A stretch of DNA of 64,000 nt, taken from positions 232,583 through 296,582 of the forward strand of contig NZ_LMTI01000005.1 of assembly GCF_001510665.1 (NCBI RefSeq), given 5' to 3'. The notes under the pieces were generated by a model, which saw only the letters and a program-made list of their open reading frames with translations, did not search any database and was not told the origin of the DNA. The position numbers were made by a program, and so were the translations under genes. Of the stretch, positions 53,444-62,841 are shown piece after piece. The DNA is from Bacillus sp. FJAT-27445 (GTDB lineage: Bacteria > Bacillota > Bacilli > Bacillales > Cytobacillaceae). Each line of letters opens with the position of its first letter. The first letter of the stretch is position 1.

Positions 53444-53990
53444 GTATGCTTCCCCTGCCCTTCTCTTCAGAAACACTCTTTATTGTTCTATACTCTATTC
53501 TAAAAGAAAAAGGACAATATGAAAAGGAAAAGAATCGACAATTTTGTAAAGATTAGAAAACGGTTACTTTTTTTTCATTTATAGAAATTTAAATGAGAAT
53601 CCACAAAAATTTAAAAGATTGTGGTTTAAACTCCTAAAAGAGGGGTATAAAATTATATATTTTATTTTTCAAATTAACGTACATAAATGGCCGCCGCCTG
53701 ACGAAATTTATAGTAATTTTAGGAGGATGAGTGCATAAAATAAATTATTTTTATTAAATTCATGAAACTTTTCCCTTCCTTATACGTCTTATTATACGTA
53801 ACGTAATATGGGCGCCTGTACCATGGAAAAACATTATTTTTAAAAAGTGATACCGCTTTTAGGTCAACTGCTGTATAATTAATAATAGACATTCCTTAAT
53901 TATAGTTATTTTAATTTGTTACCTTATAATAGTAATTTCCTAGTTACATCCATTATAGATGGCCTTATTTTAGAAGGAGTGTGAAAACTT
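53444..53990. other. AT-rich intergenic region upstream of spx
   Basis: About 550 bp with no credible gene. B. subtilis has yjbC here; it is absent. A TATAAT at 53874-53879 lies about 110 bp before spx and may be a -10 element, but no matching -35 is clear. Spx genes elsewhere have several promoters, and this length would allow that. Confidence 0.5.
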
Positions 53991-54386
53991 ATGGTAACGC
54001 TATACACTTCACCAAGTTGTACATCATGCAGGAAAGCTAAATCATGGTTGGAAGAGCATGAAATTCCATACACAGAACGGAATATCTTTTCAGAGCCGCT
54101 ATCCATCGATGAAATTAAGGAAATCTTGCGAATGACAGAGGATGGGACGGATGAAATCATATCCACCCGTTCAAAAACGTTCCAGAAACTTGATGTAAAT
54201 CTGGAGGCAATGCCGCTGCAAAACCTGTTTGAATTAATTAAAGATAACCCAGGCTTGCTGCGCCGGCCAATCATCCTCGATGAAAAGAGGCTGCAGGTCG
54301 GCTACAACGAAGATGAAATCCGCCGCTTCCTGCCTAGGAAAGTCAGGACGTTCCAACTTCGCGAGGCTCAACGCCTTGTCAACTAA
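53991..54386 (+). CDS. spx: Transcriptional regulator Spx
   Basis: A 131-residue ArsC-fold protein with the redox switch Cys10-X-X-Cys13 ([11 protein letters not shown]) and the RPI motif ([18 protein letters not shown]). Spx binds the RNA polymerase alpha subunit and turns on thiol-stress genes. It is degraded by ClpXP with SpxH, encoded 8 kb downstream here. AGAAGGAGTG precedes the ATG. Confidence 0.98.
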   Translation: MVTLYTSPSCTSCRKAKSWLEEHEIPYTERNIFSEPLSIDEIKEILRMTEDGTDEIISTRSKTFQKLDVNLEAMPLQNLFELIKDNPGLLRRPIILDEKRLQVGYNEDEIRRFLPRKVRTFQLREAQRLVN

Positions 54387-54780
54387 TTGAACATCAAGAA
54401 CCTCCAGGCACTGGGGGTTCTTTTCATTCTATAAGCTAGTAGAACACATTGGCGGTAAGTTGAAGTTCCTAATAATTTTTGATTGTTAATTGGCCAAGCA
54501 TTTGTTAAACTATAAGGAAACCTTCATTCAGGAACTCTTTATCCGGTTCCAGCTTTTAGCTGAAATAGGCTGAAGTAGAAGGGCAAATTGTTACTAAGGC
54601 ATTTGCTCATTTTTCGGAAAAAGGCATATTTTGTTTCCCTAATTTCATGGTTTATCATAAAATAAAGGTACAAGGCGCCTGCCGGAATAAACAAACTGAA
54701 TCAGGGTAATAGATATATAATATCATCTGTATGGGGGTAATCAGTCCCTTCACTCTTGCTGCCGGAAGGGAGAGTTTAAA
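54387..54780. other. Intergenic region spx-mecA with terminator and promoter
   Basis: A terminator (AAGAACCTCCAG/CTGGGGGTTCTTTT) lies at about 54396-54425. A likely mecA promoter is TTGTTT (54631-54636), 16 bp, TATCAT (54653-54658). No gene is seen in the stretch. Confidence 0.6.
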
Positions 54781-55440
54781 ATGGAGATAGAACGGATTAA
54801 TGAAAATACTGTAAAGTTTTACATCTCGTATATTGATATAGAAGAAAGAGGCTTTGACAGGGAAGAAATCTGGTATAACCGTGAACGGAGCGAAGAGCTC
54901 TTCTGGGAAATGATGGACGAAATCCACAATGAGGAGGAGTTCACGGTTGAAGGGCCGCTCTGGATTCAGGTGCAGGCTTTGGACAAAGGGCTAGAAGTTC
55001 TCGTCACAAAAGCGCAGCTGTCCAAGGATGGCCAGAAATTTGAACTGTCTGTCCCGAATGACAAACTGAAGGACCTGCCAATAGATGAGCATATTGAGGA
55101 TATGCTTGATCAGCACTTCTCACCGGGAGTGGAGGAAGGCGCGGATGAAGACGAAATTCTTGATTTCCTTTTGTCGTTCCGGGATTTCGAAGACTTGATC
55201 CAGCTTTCAAAACGTGGAGGGCTTGATGAAGTTGCCACAAAGCTTTTCCATTATGAAAATAAATATTATCTATATACCGAATTTCCTGAGGAACAATTCA
55301 ATGAGGACAAAATCGATGATCTGCTTAGCATCCTCCTTGAATACGGAAACGAAAGCCAGCTTACTATCCATCGTCTGGAGGAATACGGAAAGGAAATCAT
55401 ATCCCAGGACGTCTTTTCCGAATTACGAAAATACTTTTAA
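54781..55440 (+). CDS. mecA: Adaptor protein MecA
   Basis: A 219-residue adaptor with the N-terminal substrate-binding domain (MEIERINENTVKFYISYIDI) and the C-terminal ClpC-binding domain, joined by a Glu/Asp-rich linker around residue 110-125. MecA targets ComK and other clients to ClpCP and so limits competence. Length matches B. subtilis MecA. GGAAGGGAG precedes the ATG. Confidence 0.97.
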   Translation: MEIERINENTVKFYISYIDIEERGFDREEIWYNRERSEELFWEMMDEIHNEEEFTVEGPLWIQVQALDKGLEVLVTKAQLSKDGQKFELSVPNDKLKDLPIDEHIEDMLDQHFSPGVEEGADEDEILDFLLSFRDFEDLIQLSKRGGLDEVATKLFHYENKYYLYTEFPEEQFNEDKIDDLLSILLEYGNESQLTIHRLEEYGKEIISQDVFSELRKYF

Positions 55441-55444
55441 ACAT

Positions 55445-55492
55445 AAGCCGATTTCAAAATCATCAAATGATTCTGAAGTCGGCTTTTTTTTT
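55445..55492 (+). terminator. Terminator after mecA
   Basis: AAGCCGATTTC.../...GAAGTCGGCTT with inner AATCAT pairs and nine T residues. Confidence 0.88.
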
Positions 55493-55658
55493 ATGAGTTT
55501 TACTTTACCGGAATACAAGGGAAACGCGATTATCTGGGAAACATCTAGTTTTTATGGCATGATGGGAGAGGAGGGATTGTTAAATCAACCTTTTGTAAGC
55601 AGAAGGTGATTGCTGATTAATCTTTCTATGTAGTGGACGTTAACGGCAGGTGAATGTA

Positions 55659-57155
55659 ATGAAAAACACGGTTAGGGTATTAATCTTTGTAATCATTTTG
55701 GCAGGTGCTATTTTTCTGTTCCGGGAAAACCTCGAGTTAGGCTTGTTTAGGATATTCAGCTTACTGATCACCTTTTCTGTTTTCTTTATTGGCTTGGTCA
55801 TCTTCTTGGAGAACCGGCATCCAACCCAGACGATTACCTGGCTTGTTGTCCTTGGAAGTTTTCCGCTGCTCGGCTTTATTTTTTATATATTATTCGGCAG
55901 AAATTATAAGAAAGAACGGATTTTTCGGAAAAAATACTTTCTTGATAAGCAAACTTTTCTACATATTGAGGGTGACAACAGCAGCCTGCCTCGAAAGTAT
56001 GAAGGTCAGCAAAAGCTTGTCACACTTGCTCAGCGGCTGGGGAACAGTCCAATTTCTTTTTCAACGGAAACAAAAACGTTAACGAATGGTTCAGAAACAT
56101 TTGAGCACATTCTCCTTGAATTGAAAAAGGCTAAGCACCATATTCATTTGGAATATTATATTGTCCGGGATGATAAGATTGGCAGGGAAATAAAAACAAT
56201 CCTAGCCAATAAGGCCCGGGAAGGGGTTCAAGTCAGGTTCCTGTACGATGCAGTCGGTTCATGGCAGCTTTCCAAGAAGTATATTTCCGATCTTAAGAAG
56301 GCAGGGGTGGAGGCCGTGCCATTTGGGCCGGTCAAACTGCCTTTCCTGAACAATAAATTCAATTTCCGAAACCATAGGAAAATCATTGTCATCGATGGGA
56401 CTACAGGGTTTGTCGGGGGCTTGAATATTGGGGATGAGTACCTTGGCAGGGTGAAGAGGATCGGCTTTTGGAGGGATACCCACCTGATGCTGAAAGGAGA
56501 GGCGGTCCGCTCTCTTCAGCTTATTTTCCTGCAGGATTGGTATTACATGACGAATACCAGCCTTCTGACCGACGAATACCTGAAGCAGCCAAACCAGGGA
56601 AGATACCATGGCGGAGTACAGCTTATTGCCGGAGGGCCGGACAATGAATGGACAGCCATTAAAAATATCTTTTTCTCAATGATAACGTCAGCTGAAAAAT
56701 CGGTCTGGATTGCATCGCCTTATTTTATTCCGGATGAAGACATTTTTTCGGCAATTAAGGTAGCGGCGCTGAGCGGGATTGATGTCCGGCTCCTTGTTCC
56801 GGATAAGCCGGATAAACGGATTGTCTTCCATGCATCACGTTCTTACTTCCCCGACCTCCTTGAGGCAGGGGTGAAAATATATGAGTACCAGCAAGGCTTC
56901 ATGCATAGCAAAATCGTTATCGTTGACGGCGAGCTTGCCTCAATCGGCACTTCGAATATGGACATGAGAAGCTTCCATCTAAATTTTGAGGTAAATGCCT
57001 TCCTCTATCGTACGGAAAGTACACGCAAACTTGTAAAAGAATATATGAATGATTTAAAGCATGCGAATAAGCTTGAACTCGAGAGCTTTCAGAAACGCCA
57101 CATTGGATACAGGCTTCTTGAATCGACCTCACGCCTTATGTCACCACTTCTTTAA
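55659..57155 (+). CDS. cls: Cardiolipin synthase
   Basis: A 498-residue membrane phospholipase-D-type enzyme. It has two N-terminal membrane helices and two HKD motifs (HRKIIVIDGTTGFVGGLN and HSKIVIVDGELASIGTSN) that join two phosphatidylglycerol molecules into cardiolipin. Full length. ATG 55659 follows GGCAGGTG with seven-base spacing; GTG 55650 is too close. It is not part of the B. subtilis order at this point. Confidence 0.94.
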   Translation: MKNTVRVLIFVIILAGAIFLFRENLELGLFRIFSLLITFSVFFIGLVIFLENRHPTQTITWLVVLGSFPLLGFIFYILFGRNYKKERIFRKKYFLDKQTFLHIEGDNSSLPRKYEGQQKLVTLAQRLGNSPISFSTETKTLTNGSETFEHILLELKKAKHHIHLEYYIVRDDKIGREIKTILANKAREGVQVRFLYDAVGSWQLSKKYISDLKKAGVEAVPFGPVKLPFLNNKFNFRNHRKIIVIDGTTGFVGGLNIGDEYLGRVKRIGFWRDTHLMLKGEAVRSLQLIFLQDWYYMTNTSLLTDEYLKQPNQGRYHGGVQLIAGGPDNEWTAIKNIFFSMITSAEKSVWIASPYFIPDEDIFSAIKVAALSGIDVRLLVPDKPDKRIVFHASRSYFPDLLEAGVKIYEYQQGFMHSKIVIVDGELASIGTSNMDMRSFHLNFEVNAFLYRTESTRKLVKEYMNDLKHANKLELESFQKRHIGYRLLESTSRLMSPLL

Positions 57156-57156
57156 T

Positions 57157-57190
57157 CAAACGCCGGCTTGGATGCAGGCCGGTTGTTTTT
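57157..57190 (+). terminator. Terminator after cls
   Basis: Stem AAACGCCGGC/GCCGGTTGTTT (one bulge) with T tail. The rest of the stretch up to coiA (about 290 bp) shows no gene; a TATACT near 57297 may be a -10 element. Confidence 0.75.
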
Positions 57191-57477
57191 TATGGGTGAA
57201 AATTTAGCGGTGGTATAAATCCAGCTTCTTATCACCTGTGGATCAGGTGGAAATTATTAAATAAAATGGAGTATTTATCCCGACAATCAGAGAAGGTATA
57301 CTATAAAAGAGAGGACCTGTTTGAAATTGGCTGAGATAAAGGTACGTGAAAGGCACAATACGGGACAGGCAAATGGCTGCCTTCCGTGTGATGGTTTACC
57401 AAAGAAGATTCCCTCCCGCAGCGGAAAACTACAGCCAACTTTAACAAATCCTTTAAAAAGTAAGGAGGAGATTGCAT

Positions 57478-58677
57478 GTGTTAACGGCAAAGACAAAAGA
57501 TGGGGGCGGAATTTGCCTTGCAGACGGATATAGCCGCAAAACCCTTGAAAACTGGCGGGGCCATGAAGAATTTTATTGTCCGGTTTGCGGAGGGAAGCTG
57601 CTGCTGAAGCTTGGCGAGCAGAGGATTTACCACTTTTCCCATCTCCGTTCAGCATGTGAGGAAAGCAACTTTGAACGTGAATCAGAATATCATCTATCCG
57701 GAAAGCTTGCCCTCTTTCATTGGCTTAAGCGCCAAGGCATCCCGGCAATCCTCGAATACTATGACCCTGTCATCAGCCAGCGCCCCGATATTGCCTTCCC
57801 TTTTCAAGGACAGCGCATTGCCCTTGAATATCAATGCAGCCCGATTCCTGACCGTCTTTTTATTAAAAGAACAACTGCCTACCTTTCAGCAGGGTACATC
57901 CCATTTTGGATCCTTGGAGGAAGCCACCTTTCCCTCAGTAAGAACAATTCAGCCAAGCTATCCGGCTTCCACTACTTATTTCTCCGCTCTTCACAAGGAA
58001 TTCCAGGCTATATCCCTTACTTTTGCCCGGAAAGTGGGAGGGTTACCCTCTTGCAATCCATTATCCCCTATTCAAATTCAAAAGCATTTGCGCGGATGGA
58101 ACAAGCAGATCTCGAAACGGTATCGTTTACAAACCTGTTTTCTCCCCAGCCGCCTCCAACACCCGTTCTCCCTAATTGGCAGGATAAACTCGTCCAAAGC
58201 AAACTCGCGATCGGCGCCAATCCCAAAACAAAGTACCTGCGTTTTTTAAAAGAATTATACAAGGCGGGGTTAAACATTTTCCTGCTTCCTCCTGTAATTG
58301 GCCTTCCCGGCTTGACATCCCAGGTTATCTCGACCTTTCCCGTAATATGGCAAGCCTATCTTATACTGGATGCCATTTTGGGGAAAAAGCCGGGTAGCGT
58401 AATCACTGCAAATGAAGCAGCAGCGAGCCTTGCTTTACGGGTCCAAGAGGGTGATGTAAAGGTCAGGCAGCTTCCTTTGGCGGCTGGCCTATCCCTGCAT
58501 AGCGCCGTGTCTGAATACCTCCTATTGCTTGAGAGATGCGGCATTCTCACTTCCATAAACTTTGGAACATTTATGGTTAAAAAGGAACTTTATTTTCCTA
58601 AAACCGTGGCAGAACAGACCACTGGGGCGGAAGCGTTTTTTAAAACTTTTCCTAAATCGGACAAATCGCTAGTTTAG
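57478..58677 (+). CDS. coiA: Competence protein CoiA
   Basis: A 399-residue CoiA-family protein: an N-terminal zinc-like segment (FYCPVCGGKLLLKLGE...YHFSH) and a nuclease-like core (QRPDIAFPFQGQRIALEYQCS) with the PD-(D/E)XK pattern. CoiA is needed for DNA transformation in competent Firmicutes. GTG 57478 is preferred over TTG 57472 because AAGGAGG sits at 57462-57468. Order mecA-coiA-pepF matches B. subtilis. Confidence 0.92.
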   Translation: MLTAKTKDGGGICLADGYSRKTLENWRGHEEFYCPVCGGKLLLKLGEQRIYHFSHLRSACEESNFERESEYHLSGKLALFHWLKRQGIPAILEYYDPVISQRPDIAFPFQGQRIALEYQCSPIPDRLFIKRTTAYLSAGYIPFWILGGSHLSLSKNNSAKLSGFHYLFLRSSQGIPGYIPYFCPESGRVTLLQSIIPYSNSKAFARMEQADLETVSFTNLFSPQPPPTPVLPNWQDKLVQSKLAIGANPKTKYLRFLKELYKAGLNIFLLPPVIGLPGLTSQVISTFPVIWQAYLILDAILGKKPGSVITANEAAASLALRVQEGDVKVRQLPLAAGLSLHSAVSEYLLLLERCGILTSINFGTFMVKKELYFPKTVAEQTTGAEAFFKTFPKSDKSLV

Positions 58678-58830
58678 CGGAATTACTTTCGGGAAAAGAG
58701 TGATTTTGGAACGTTAAAGGGAAGGATAAGTGAAAAGGTTTTTACAAAAAATGAAGGAATTTTCAATCAGAAAGAAGAATACTAATAATGGTATTGCTTC
58801 GTAAAACGAAATGTCGAATGGAGGATAAAT

Positions 58831-60648
58831 ATGACGAATGAAACCGCAGTGAAAAAATTACCTGCAAGAAGCGAGGTGCCGGTTGATGAAACATGGCGCC
58901 TGGAAGATATTTTTGCGTCGGATGATGACTGGGAGAAGGAATTTCAGGAAGTGAAAGAGCTTATTCCAGGAGTAAGCGCCTACCGTGGAAAACTCGGCGA
59001 AGGTTCCGATAGCCTTTACAAAGCTTTGCAGGAACAGGACCAGCTCCTTGAGCGGATTGGCAGATTGTATACATATTCCCATATGAGGTACGACCAGGAT
59101 ACCGGCAACTCCTTTTATCAAGGGCTGGATGGCAGAATGAAGGCGCTTTATTCCCAGGCGGCGAGCCAGCTTGCTTTTATCGTCCCGGAAATTCTTTTAA
59201 TTGATGAACAAAAAGTCAAAGGATTTTTAGAGGAAAAGCCTGAGCTCAAGCTGTACGAGCATGCCCTCGAAGAAATCAATCTTCAGCGGCCGCATATTTT
59301 ATCCGCTGAACAGGAGGCTCTCCTGGCCGAAGCCGGCGAAGTGATGGCTGCGTCATCAAACACGTTTGGTATGTTGAATAACGCGGACCTGGAGTTCCCA
59401 ACGATTAAGGATGAAAACGGGGAAGAGGTCGAAGTGACCCATGGCCGCTATTCTCGATTCCTTGAGAGCACGGATGCAAGGGTGCGCCATGATGCGTTCA
59501 AGTCAGTTTATGATACGTATGGAAAGTTCAGGAACACGTTTGCGAGCACACTTAGCGGCCAGGTGAAAAAGGACAACTTTAATGCCCGGGTCCGCAATTA
59601 TGATTCAGCCCGCCAAGCTGCGCTGGCCGCAAACAATATCCCGGAAAGCGTCTATGATAATCTTGTTAATTCGATCAATGACAATTTACATTTGCTGCAC
59701 CGTTATGTAAAACTGCGCAAAAAAGTACTTGGCGTTAACGAGCTTCATATGTATGATTTGTATACTCCGCTTGTGAAGGATGTCAAGATGGAGGTTTCGT
59801 ACGATGAAGCCCGCGACCATGTGTTGAAGGGTCTAGCGCCTCTAGGTGAGGAGTATCAGAACATCCTGAAGGAGGGCTTTGATAACCGCTGGGTCGATGT
59901 CCATGAAAACAAAGGGAAGCGGAGCGGAGCGTATTCTTCAGGTGCTTACGGCACAAATCCGTATATCTTGATGAACTGGCAAAACAATGTGAACAACCTG
60001 TTCACGCTGGCTCATGAATTCGGCCATTCTGTCCATAGCTATTATACAAGGAAAACCCAGCCATATCCGTACGGCAATTACAGCATTTTCGTTGCCGAAG
60101 TCGCGTCGACCTGCAATGAAGCACTTCTGAACGATTACCTTTTAAAAACAATTGATGACGAGCAGAAGCGTCTATACTTGCTCAATCACTTCCTTGAAGG
60201 CTTCAGGGGAACTGTATTCCGCCAGACGATGTTCGCGGAGTTCGAGCATCAGATCCACAAGAAGTCCCAGGGCAACGAAACACTTACGGCAGATTCATTG
60301 ACCAAGGATTATTACGAGCTGAACAAAAAATATTTCGGCGGCCAGGATATTACCATTGATGAAGAAATCGGCCTCGAGTGGTCTAGGATCCCGCATTTCT
60401 ATTACAACTACTATGTTTACCAATACGCGACCGGCTACAGCGCGGCAACCGCATTAAGCAGGCAAATCCTTGAAGAAGGGCAGCCGGCAGTCAACCGCTA
60501 CCTCGACTTCCTGAAAGCCGGCAGCTCCGACTACCCAATCGAGGTACTCAAAAAAGCCGGCGTCGACATGACCAGTCCGGAACCAGTCGATAATGCCTGC
60601 AAAGCATTCGAAAAAGCACTAAACGAAATCGAACAAATCCTAAGCTAA
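58831..60648 (+). CDS. pepF: Oligoendopeptidase F
   Basis: A 605-residue M3-family zinc metallopeptidase, with HEFGH at residues 395-399 and the downstream Glu in EVASTCNEALL completing the site. It cleaves short peptides in the cytosol, which suits the nearby peptide importers. GGAGG precedes the ATG. Single-gene unit ended by a strong terminator. Confidence 0.96.
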   Translation: MTNETAVKKLPARSEVPVDETWRLEDIFASDDDWEKEFQEVKELIPGVSAYRGKLGEGSDSLYKALQEQDQLLERIGRLYTYSHMRYDQDTGNSFYQGLDGRMKALYSQAASQLAFIVPEILLIDEQKVKGFLEEKPELKLYEHALEEINLQRPHILSAEQEALLAEAGEVMAASSNTFGMLNNADLEFPTIKDENGEEVEVTHGRYSRFLESTDARVRHDAFKSVYDTYGKFRNTFASTLSGQVKKDNFNARVRNYDSARQAALAANNIPESVYDNLVNSINDNLHLLHRYVKLRKKVLGVNELHMYDLYTPLVKDVKMEVSYDEARDHVLKGLAPLGEEYQNILKEGFDNRWVDVHENKGKRSGAYSSGAYGTNPYILMNWQNNVNNLFTLAHEFGHSVHSYYTRKTQPYPYGNYSIFVAEVASTCNEALLNDYLLKTIDDEQKRLYLLNHFLEGFRGTVFRQTMFAEFEHQIHKKSQGNETLTADSLTKDYYELNKKYFGGQDITIDEEIGLEWSRIPHFYYNYYVYQYATGYSAATALSRQILEEGQPAVNRYLDFLKAGSSDYPIEVLKKAGVDMTSPEPVDNACKAFEKALNEIEQILS

Positions 60649-60653
60649 TGATT

Positions 60654-60705
60654 AAGGGGCCAAGCGTCTCCTCCTATAGGAGGGTGCCTGGCCCCCTTTT
60701 TAATC
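60654..60705 (+). terminator. Terminator after pepF
   Basis: AAGGGGCCAAGC...GCCTGGCCCCCTT with an inner TCCTCC/GGAGG(G) stem and a TTTTTAAT tail. Confidence 0.88.
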
Positions 60706-60913
60706 GTTAACGTAAATCCTTGACCTGTAAGGTGTTGTTATCAGGGAGTTGATTCACAACGTGCGTTCTCCTGGACGTGTTGATGATTGCATCAATCTGT
60801 TGGGTTCTATTGACTGATTCATCATGAGAACCTTCTCCAATCGGTCATTACAACCCCGAAACCTGTCAAAAGCACCCCAATACATAGGCGTTAGGGACTT
60901 TTGTTCTAAGGAA

Positions 60914-61087
60914 TTAGAATCCCCTGAACCGGTTTCGCTGGTTAAGCGAGGAAAACAGCAGGAATATAGAGATGAACAAAAGAGGTGCGCTGAATAGGAG
61001 AGGGAAAATTTTCATCAGACCCAATAAATTCAGAAAGAATGAGAAGATGAGTAACAGAGCCAGGATAGGAAGTTGCGTGCTTTTCAT
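60914..61087 (-). CDS. Small membrane protein (YizD-like)
   Basis: A 57-residue protein with two hydrophobic helices (LPILALLLIFSFFLNLLGLM and FSAPLLFISIFLLFSSL) and a basic tail NQRNRFRGF. The minus-strand ATG has GGAGG eight bases upstream. B. subtilis yizD occupies this place between pepF and roxS/yjbH, so I take it as a likely YizD counterpart; the identity is inferred from position. Confidence 0.75.
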   Translation of the reverse strand: MKSTQLPILALLLIFSFFLNLLGLMKIFPLLFSAPLLFISIFLLFSSLNQRNRFRGF

Positions 61088-61223
61088 TTTCAGGCCTCCA
61101 AGTCCAAGTAGTCTTTAAACTATTTTATTTTGGGACATGGTTTTTAATGTGTGTTGATCGTATTTTTCAAATTAACCTTTCTAAATATGTAATTAGTCGG
61201 GTTAGAATAATATATGACAATAT

Positions 61224-61296
61224 TGTGAAATAAAGCACATACTAGTTGAAATACATGTGGAAGCCGTGTTATATTCTATATGTGAAGTTGATCACA
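61224..61296 (+). promoter_or_regulatory. roxS promoter with two Rex-like operators
   Basis: TTGAAA (61246-61251), 18 bp and TATATT (61270-61275) form the promoter. TTGTGAAATAAAGCACATA (61223-61241) lies just upstream of the -35 element and TGTGA-AGTTGA-TCACA (61281-61296) lies over the start. Both resemble Rex boxes (TTGTGAAnnnnTTCACAA) and also the Fnr half-site wording. In B. subtilis roxS is repressed by Rex and activated by ResD. Confidence 0.78.
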
Positions 61297-61394
61297 ACAA
61301 ACATATACCCCTTTGTTTGAAACCGTGAAAAATTTCTCCCATCCCCTTTGTTCGTAATTATAGGAAAATGCCCCGCTGATGCGGGGCATTTTTC
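61284..61394 (+). ncRNA. roxS: Regulatory sRNA RoxS (RsaE family)
   Basis: About 110 nt. It contains the family's invariant segments in order: ATCACA, AACAAACATA, TACCCCTTTGTTTGA, GTGAAAAATTTCTCCC and ATCCCCTTTGTT. It ends in the terminator ATGCCCCGC-TGAT-GCGGGGCATTTTT. The C-rich CCCC loops pair with Shine-Dalgarno regions of central-metabolism messages in B. subtilis (RoxS) and S. aureus (RsaE). Its place between yizD and yjbH is also conserved. Confidence 0.95.
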
Positions 61395-61479
61395 ATTGCT
61401 GTGAAGAATTCCTTTTCTCTGTACATAAAATCAAGATCGCAATCAAAGCCAAAATCATAAAGTAGAACCAATAAAACAA
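61393..61479 (-). CDS. Possible 28-residue hydrophobic peptide overlapping the roxS terminator
   Basis: Minus-strand TTG with AAGGATAT nine bases upstream encodes one hydrophobic helix (FYWFYFMILALIAILILC) and a charged tail TEKRNSSQQ. Its stop touches the 3' end of roxS, so the two transcripts would collide. Without homologues it remains speculative. Confidence 0.25.
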   Translation of the reverse strand: MFYWFYFMILALIAILILCTEKRNSSQQ

Positions 61480-61540
61480 AATGATATCCTTAAATAATTT
61501 TGACAGGGAAAAGCGTAGCACATTTGTCGAATTTTTTTAC

Positions 61541-61569
61541 TTGAGCAAAGAGTAAAATATACATAGAAT
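61541..61569 (+). promoter_or_regulatory. Predicted SigA promoter upstream of the 98-residue membrane protein
   Basis: TTGAGC (61541-61546), 17 bp, TAGAAT (61564-61569). Confidence 0.65.
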
Positions 61570-61620
61570 TAAGATGTATATAGAATAACGATGAAGACAG
61601 TCAAAGGGAGAGGAAACCAT

Positions 61621-61917
61621 TTGAAAAGCAAAGTGAGAAAAAATGTCAAACCTATTGTTGGAACCGTTATTATATTGTTTCTTCTTTCATTATTCAGCCC
61701 CTATAACCTCCTTTATAAGCTTACAGAAGATAACATTGCGAATGACCAGGGGATTGCCGCTTTGCTAAACACCCAGGAAATCGAGGACATAAACTACGTA
61801 GGAAGCCACACCTACATTATAACGACCTTTGATAATCAATATGTGGCGGTTAAGAAATATTATTCGGTCATGAATTATAGGTGGTCTATTTACGAAAAAA
61901 CGGATGAATGGGGATAA
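61621..61917 (+). CDS. Hypothetical membrane-anchored protein
   Basis: A 98-residue protein: basic N-terminus, one membrane helix (PIVGTVIILFLLSLFSPYNLL) and an extracellular-type domain with aromatic strands (NYVGSHTYIITTFDNQYVAV, MNYRWSIYE). Not recognised. TTG 61621 follows GGGAGAGG with good spacing; ATG 61591 has no site. Monocistronic with its own promoter and convergent with spxH. Confidence 0.65.
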   Translation: MKSKVRKNVKPIVGTVIILFLLSLFSPYNLLYKLTEDNIANDQGIAALLNTQEIEDINYVGSHTYIITTFDNQYVAVKKYYSVMNYRWSIYEKTDEWG

Positions 61918-61934
61918 TGGATCCTCCGAAAAAT

Positions 61935-61972
61935 CAAAAAAGCCGCTCCGGCATGCGCAAGAGTGGCTTTCA
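61935..61972. terminator. Terminator after spxH
   Basis: On the minus strand AAAGCCACTC and GAGCGGCTTT pair (one mismatch) followed by TTTTG; the plus-strand tail is weaker. Confidence 0.78.
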
Positions 61973-61974
61973 GT

Positions 61975-62841
61975 TTAATTGATATATCTCCAAAAAGTCC
62001 CGTATTTGGCCGGTATCTGCTCGACTTTCTGCTTTAGGAGCAGCTTTTTCATCTCCCGGTTCACCTGGGGGATGGAGAGATCGTAAACAACGGCGATTTC
62101 CTTGGAAGCGACGAGCTGGAAAAACTTCAGGAAAGCCTCAAGCGAAGGAGGCGAGGATTGCTTCGGTTCCATCGGCAGCATTTCCTGAAGGACCTGCACA
62201 TACACTTCATAAGGATAATAGCCAGCAATTTTAATCCCTTCTTCCTCCGCATTCTCATTGAAAAAAACGAGTGTCGGAATTTCATCCACTTCCATCTCAG
62301 TCGTAATTTTCAAATCCTGCTGGAATGCTTTCGCGGCAGTTTCAGAATGGATATCCGTAATAAATTCCTCTACATCGAGGCCGACCGACCTGGCACAATC
62401 CTTAAGGACATCAAAATTTGAGATGTTCTGCTTCTCCAAAAAGAGCATCTCCTGAAGGCGGCGAAGAAAACGAGTTCCCCGTTTCCTGCCCTGCAATTCC
62501 GCAGCTTTTACCGCAATTGATGCGATATAGGGCGAAATAACCGGGTTATCCTCCCAAAGGGTCGCGTCACAGGACATACCTGAGCGGCTGGCGGTCTTTT
62601 CCCACATCTCTGCTATGCTTTCAAATCGTTTCTTTCTTCCCATATTCAACATTGTCAGCTTGCCGCTCAAGACCGGCTTCATAGAAAAATAACGTCCGTA
62701 CTCTATCATCAGTTTTTTCATGATCGGCTCTAGTGCCCAACATTCAGGGCAAAGCGGGTCAATGAAAATATAGATCTCAATTGGCTTTTTCTCAGGGCCG
62801 TGGCAATGGTGAGCGAACAGCCTCTTTTCCTGCTCCATCAT
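61975..62841 (-). CDS. spxH: ClpXP adaptor SpxH (YjbH)
   Basis: A 288-residue DsbA-like adaptor that delivers Spx to ClpXP. The HHCH metal-binding cluster is at residues 11-14 and the thioredoxin-type CPEC motif at Cys31/Cys34 (IDPLCPECWALEP). Its ATG overlaps the stop of the upstream haemoglobin gene (ATGATG), so the two are coupled. Length close to B. subtilis YjbH. Confidence 0.95.
   Translation of the reverse strand: MMEQEKRLFAHHCHGPEKKPIEIYIFIDPLCPECWALEPIMKKLMIEYGRYFSMKPVLSGKLTMLNMGRKKRFESIAEMWEKTASRSGMSCDATLWEDNPVISPYIASIAVKAAELQGRKRGTRFLRRLQEMLFLEKQNISNFDVLKDCARSVGLDVEEFITDIHSETAAKAFQQDLKITTEMEVDEIPTLVFFNENAEEEGIKIAGYYPYEVYVQVLQEMLPMEPKQSSPPSLEAFLKFFQLVASKEIAVVYDLSIPQVNREMKKLLLKQKVEQIPAKYGTFWRYIN

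Noticed and set aside
55214-55609. 131-codon frame overlapping the end of mecA
   Set aside because: It reads through the mecA terminator in a different frame and has no ribosome site.
57611-58249. 212-codon plus-strand frame inside coiA
   Set aside because: It lies in another frame of the recognised coiA gene and is rich in Ser, Pro and Gln without any family match.
60706-60913. Possible coding remnants between pepF and the YizD-like gene
   Set aside because: Only very short minus frames (up to about 28 codons) are present. They are interrupted and match nothing known to me; no function or pseudogene identity can be supported.
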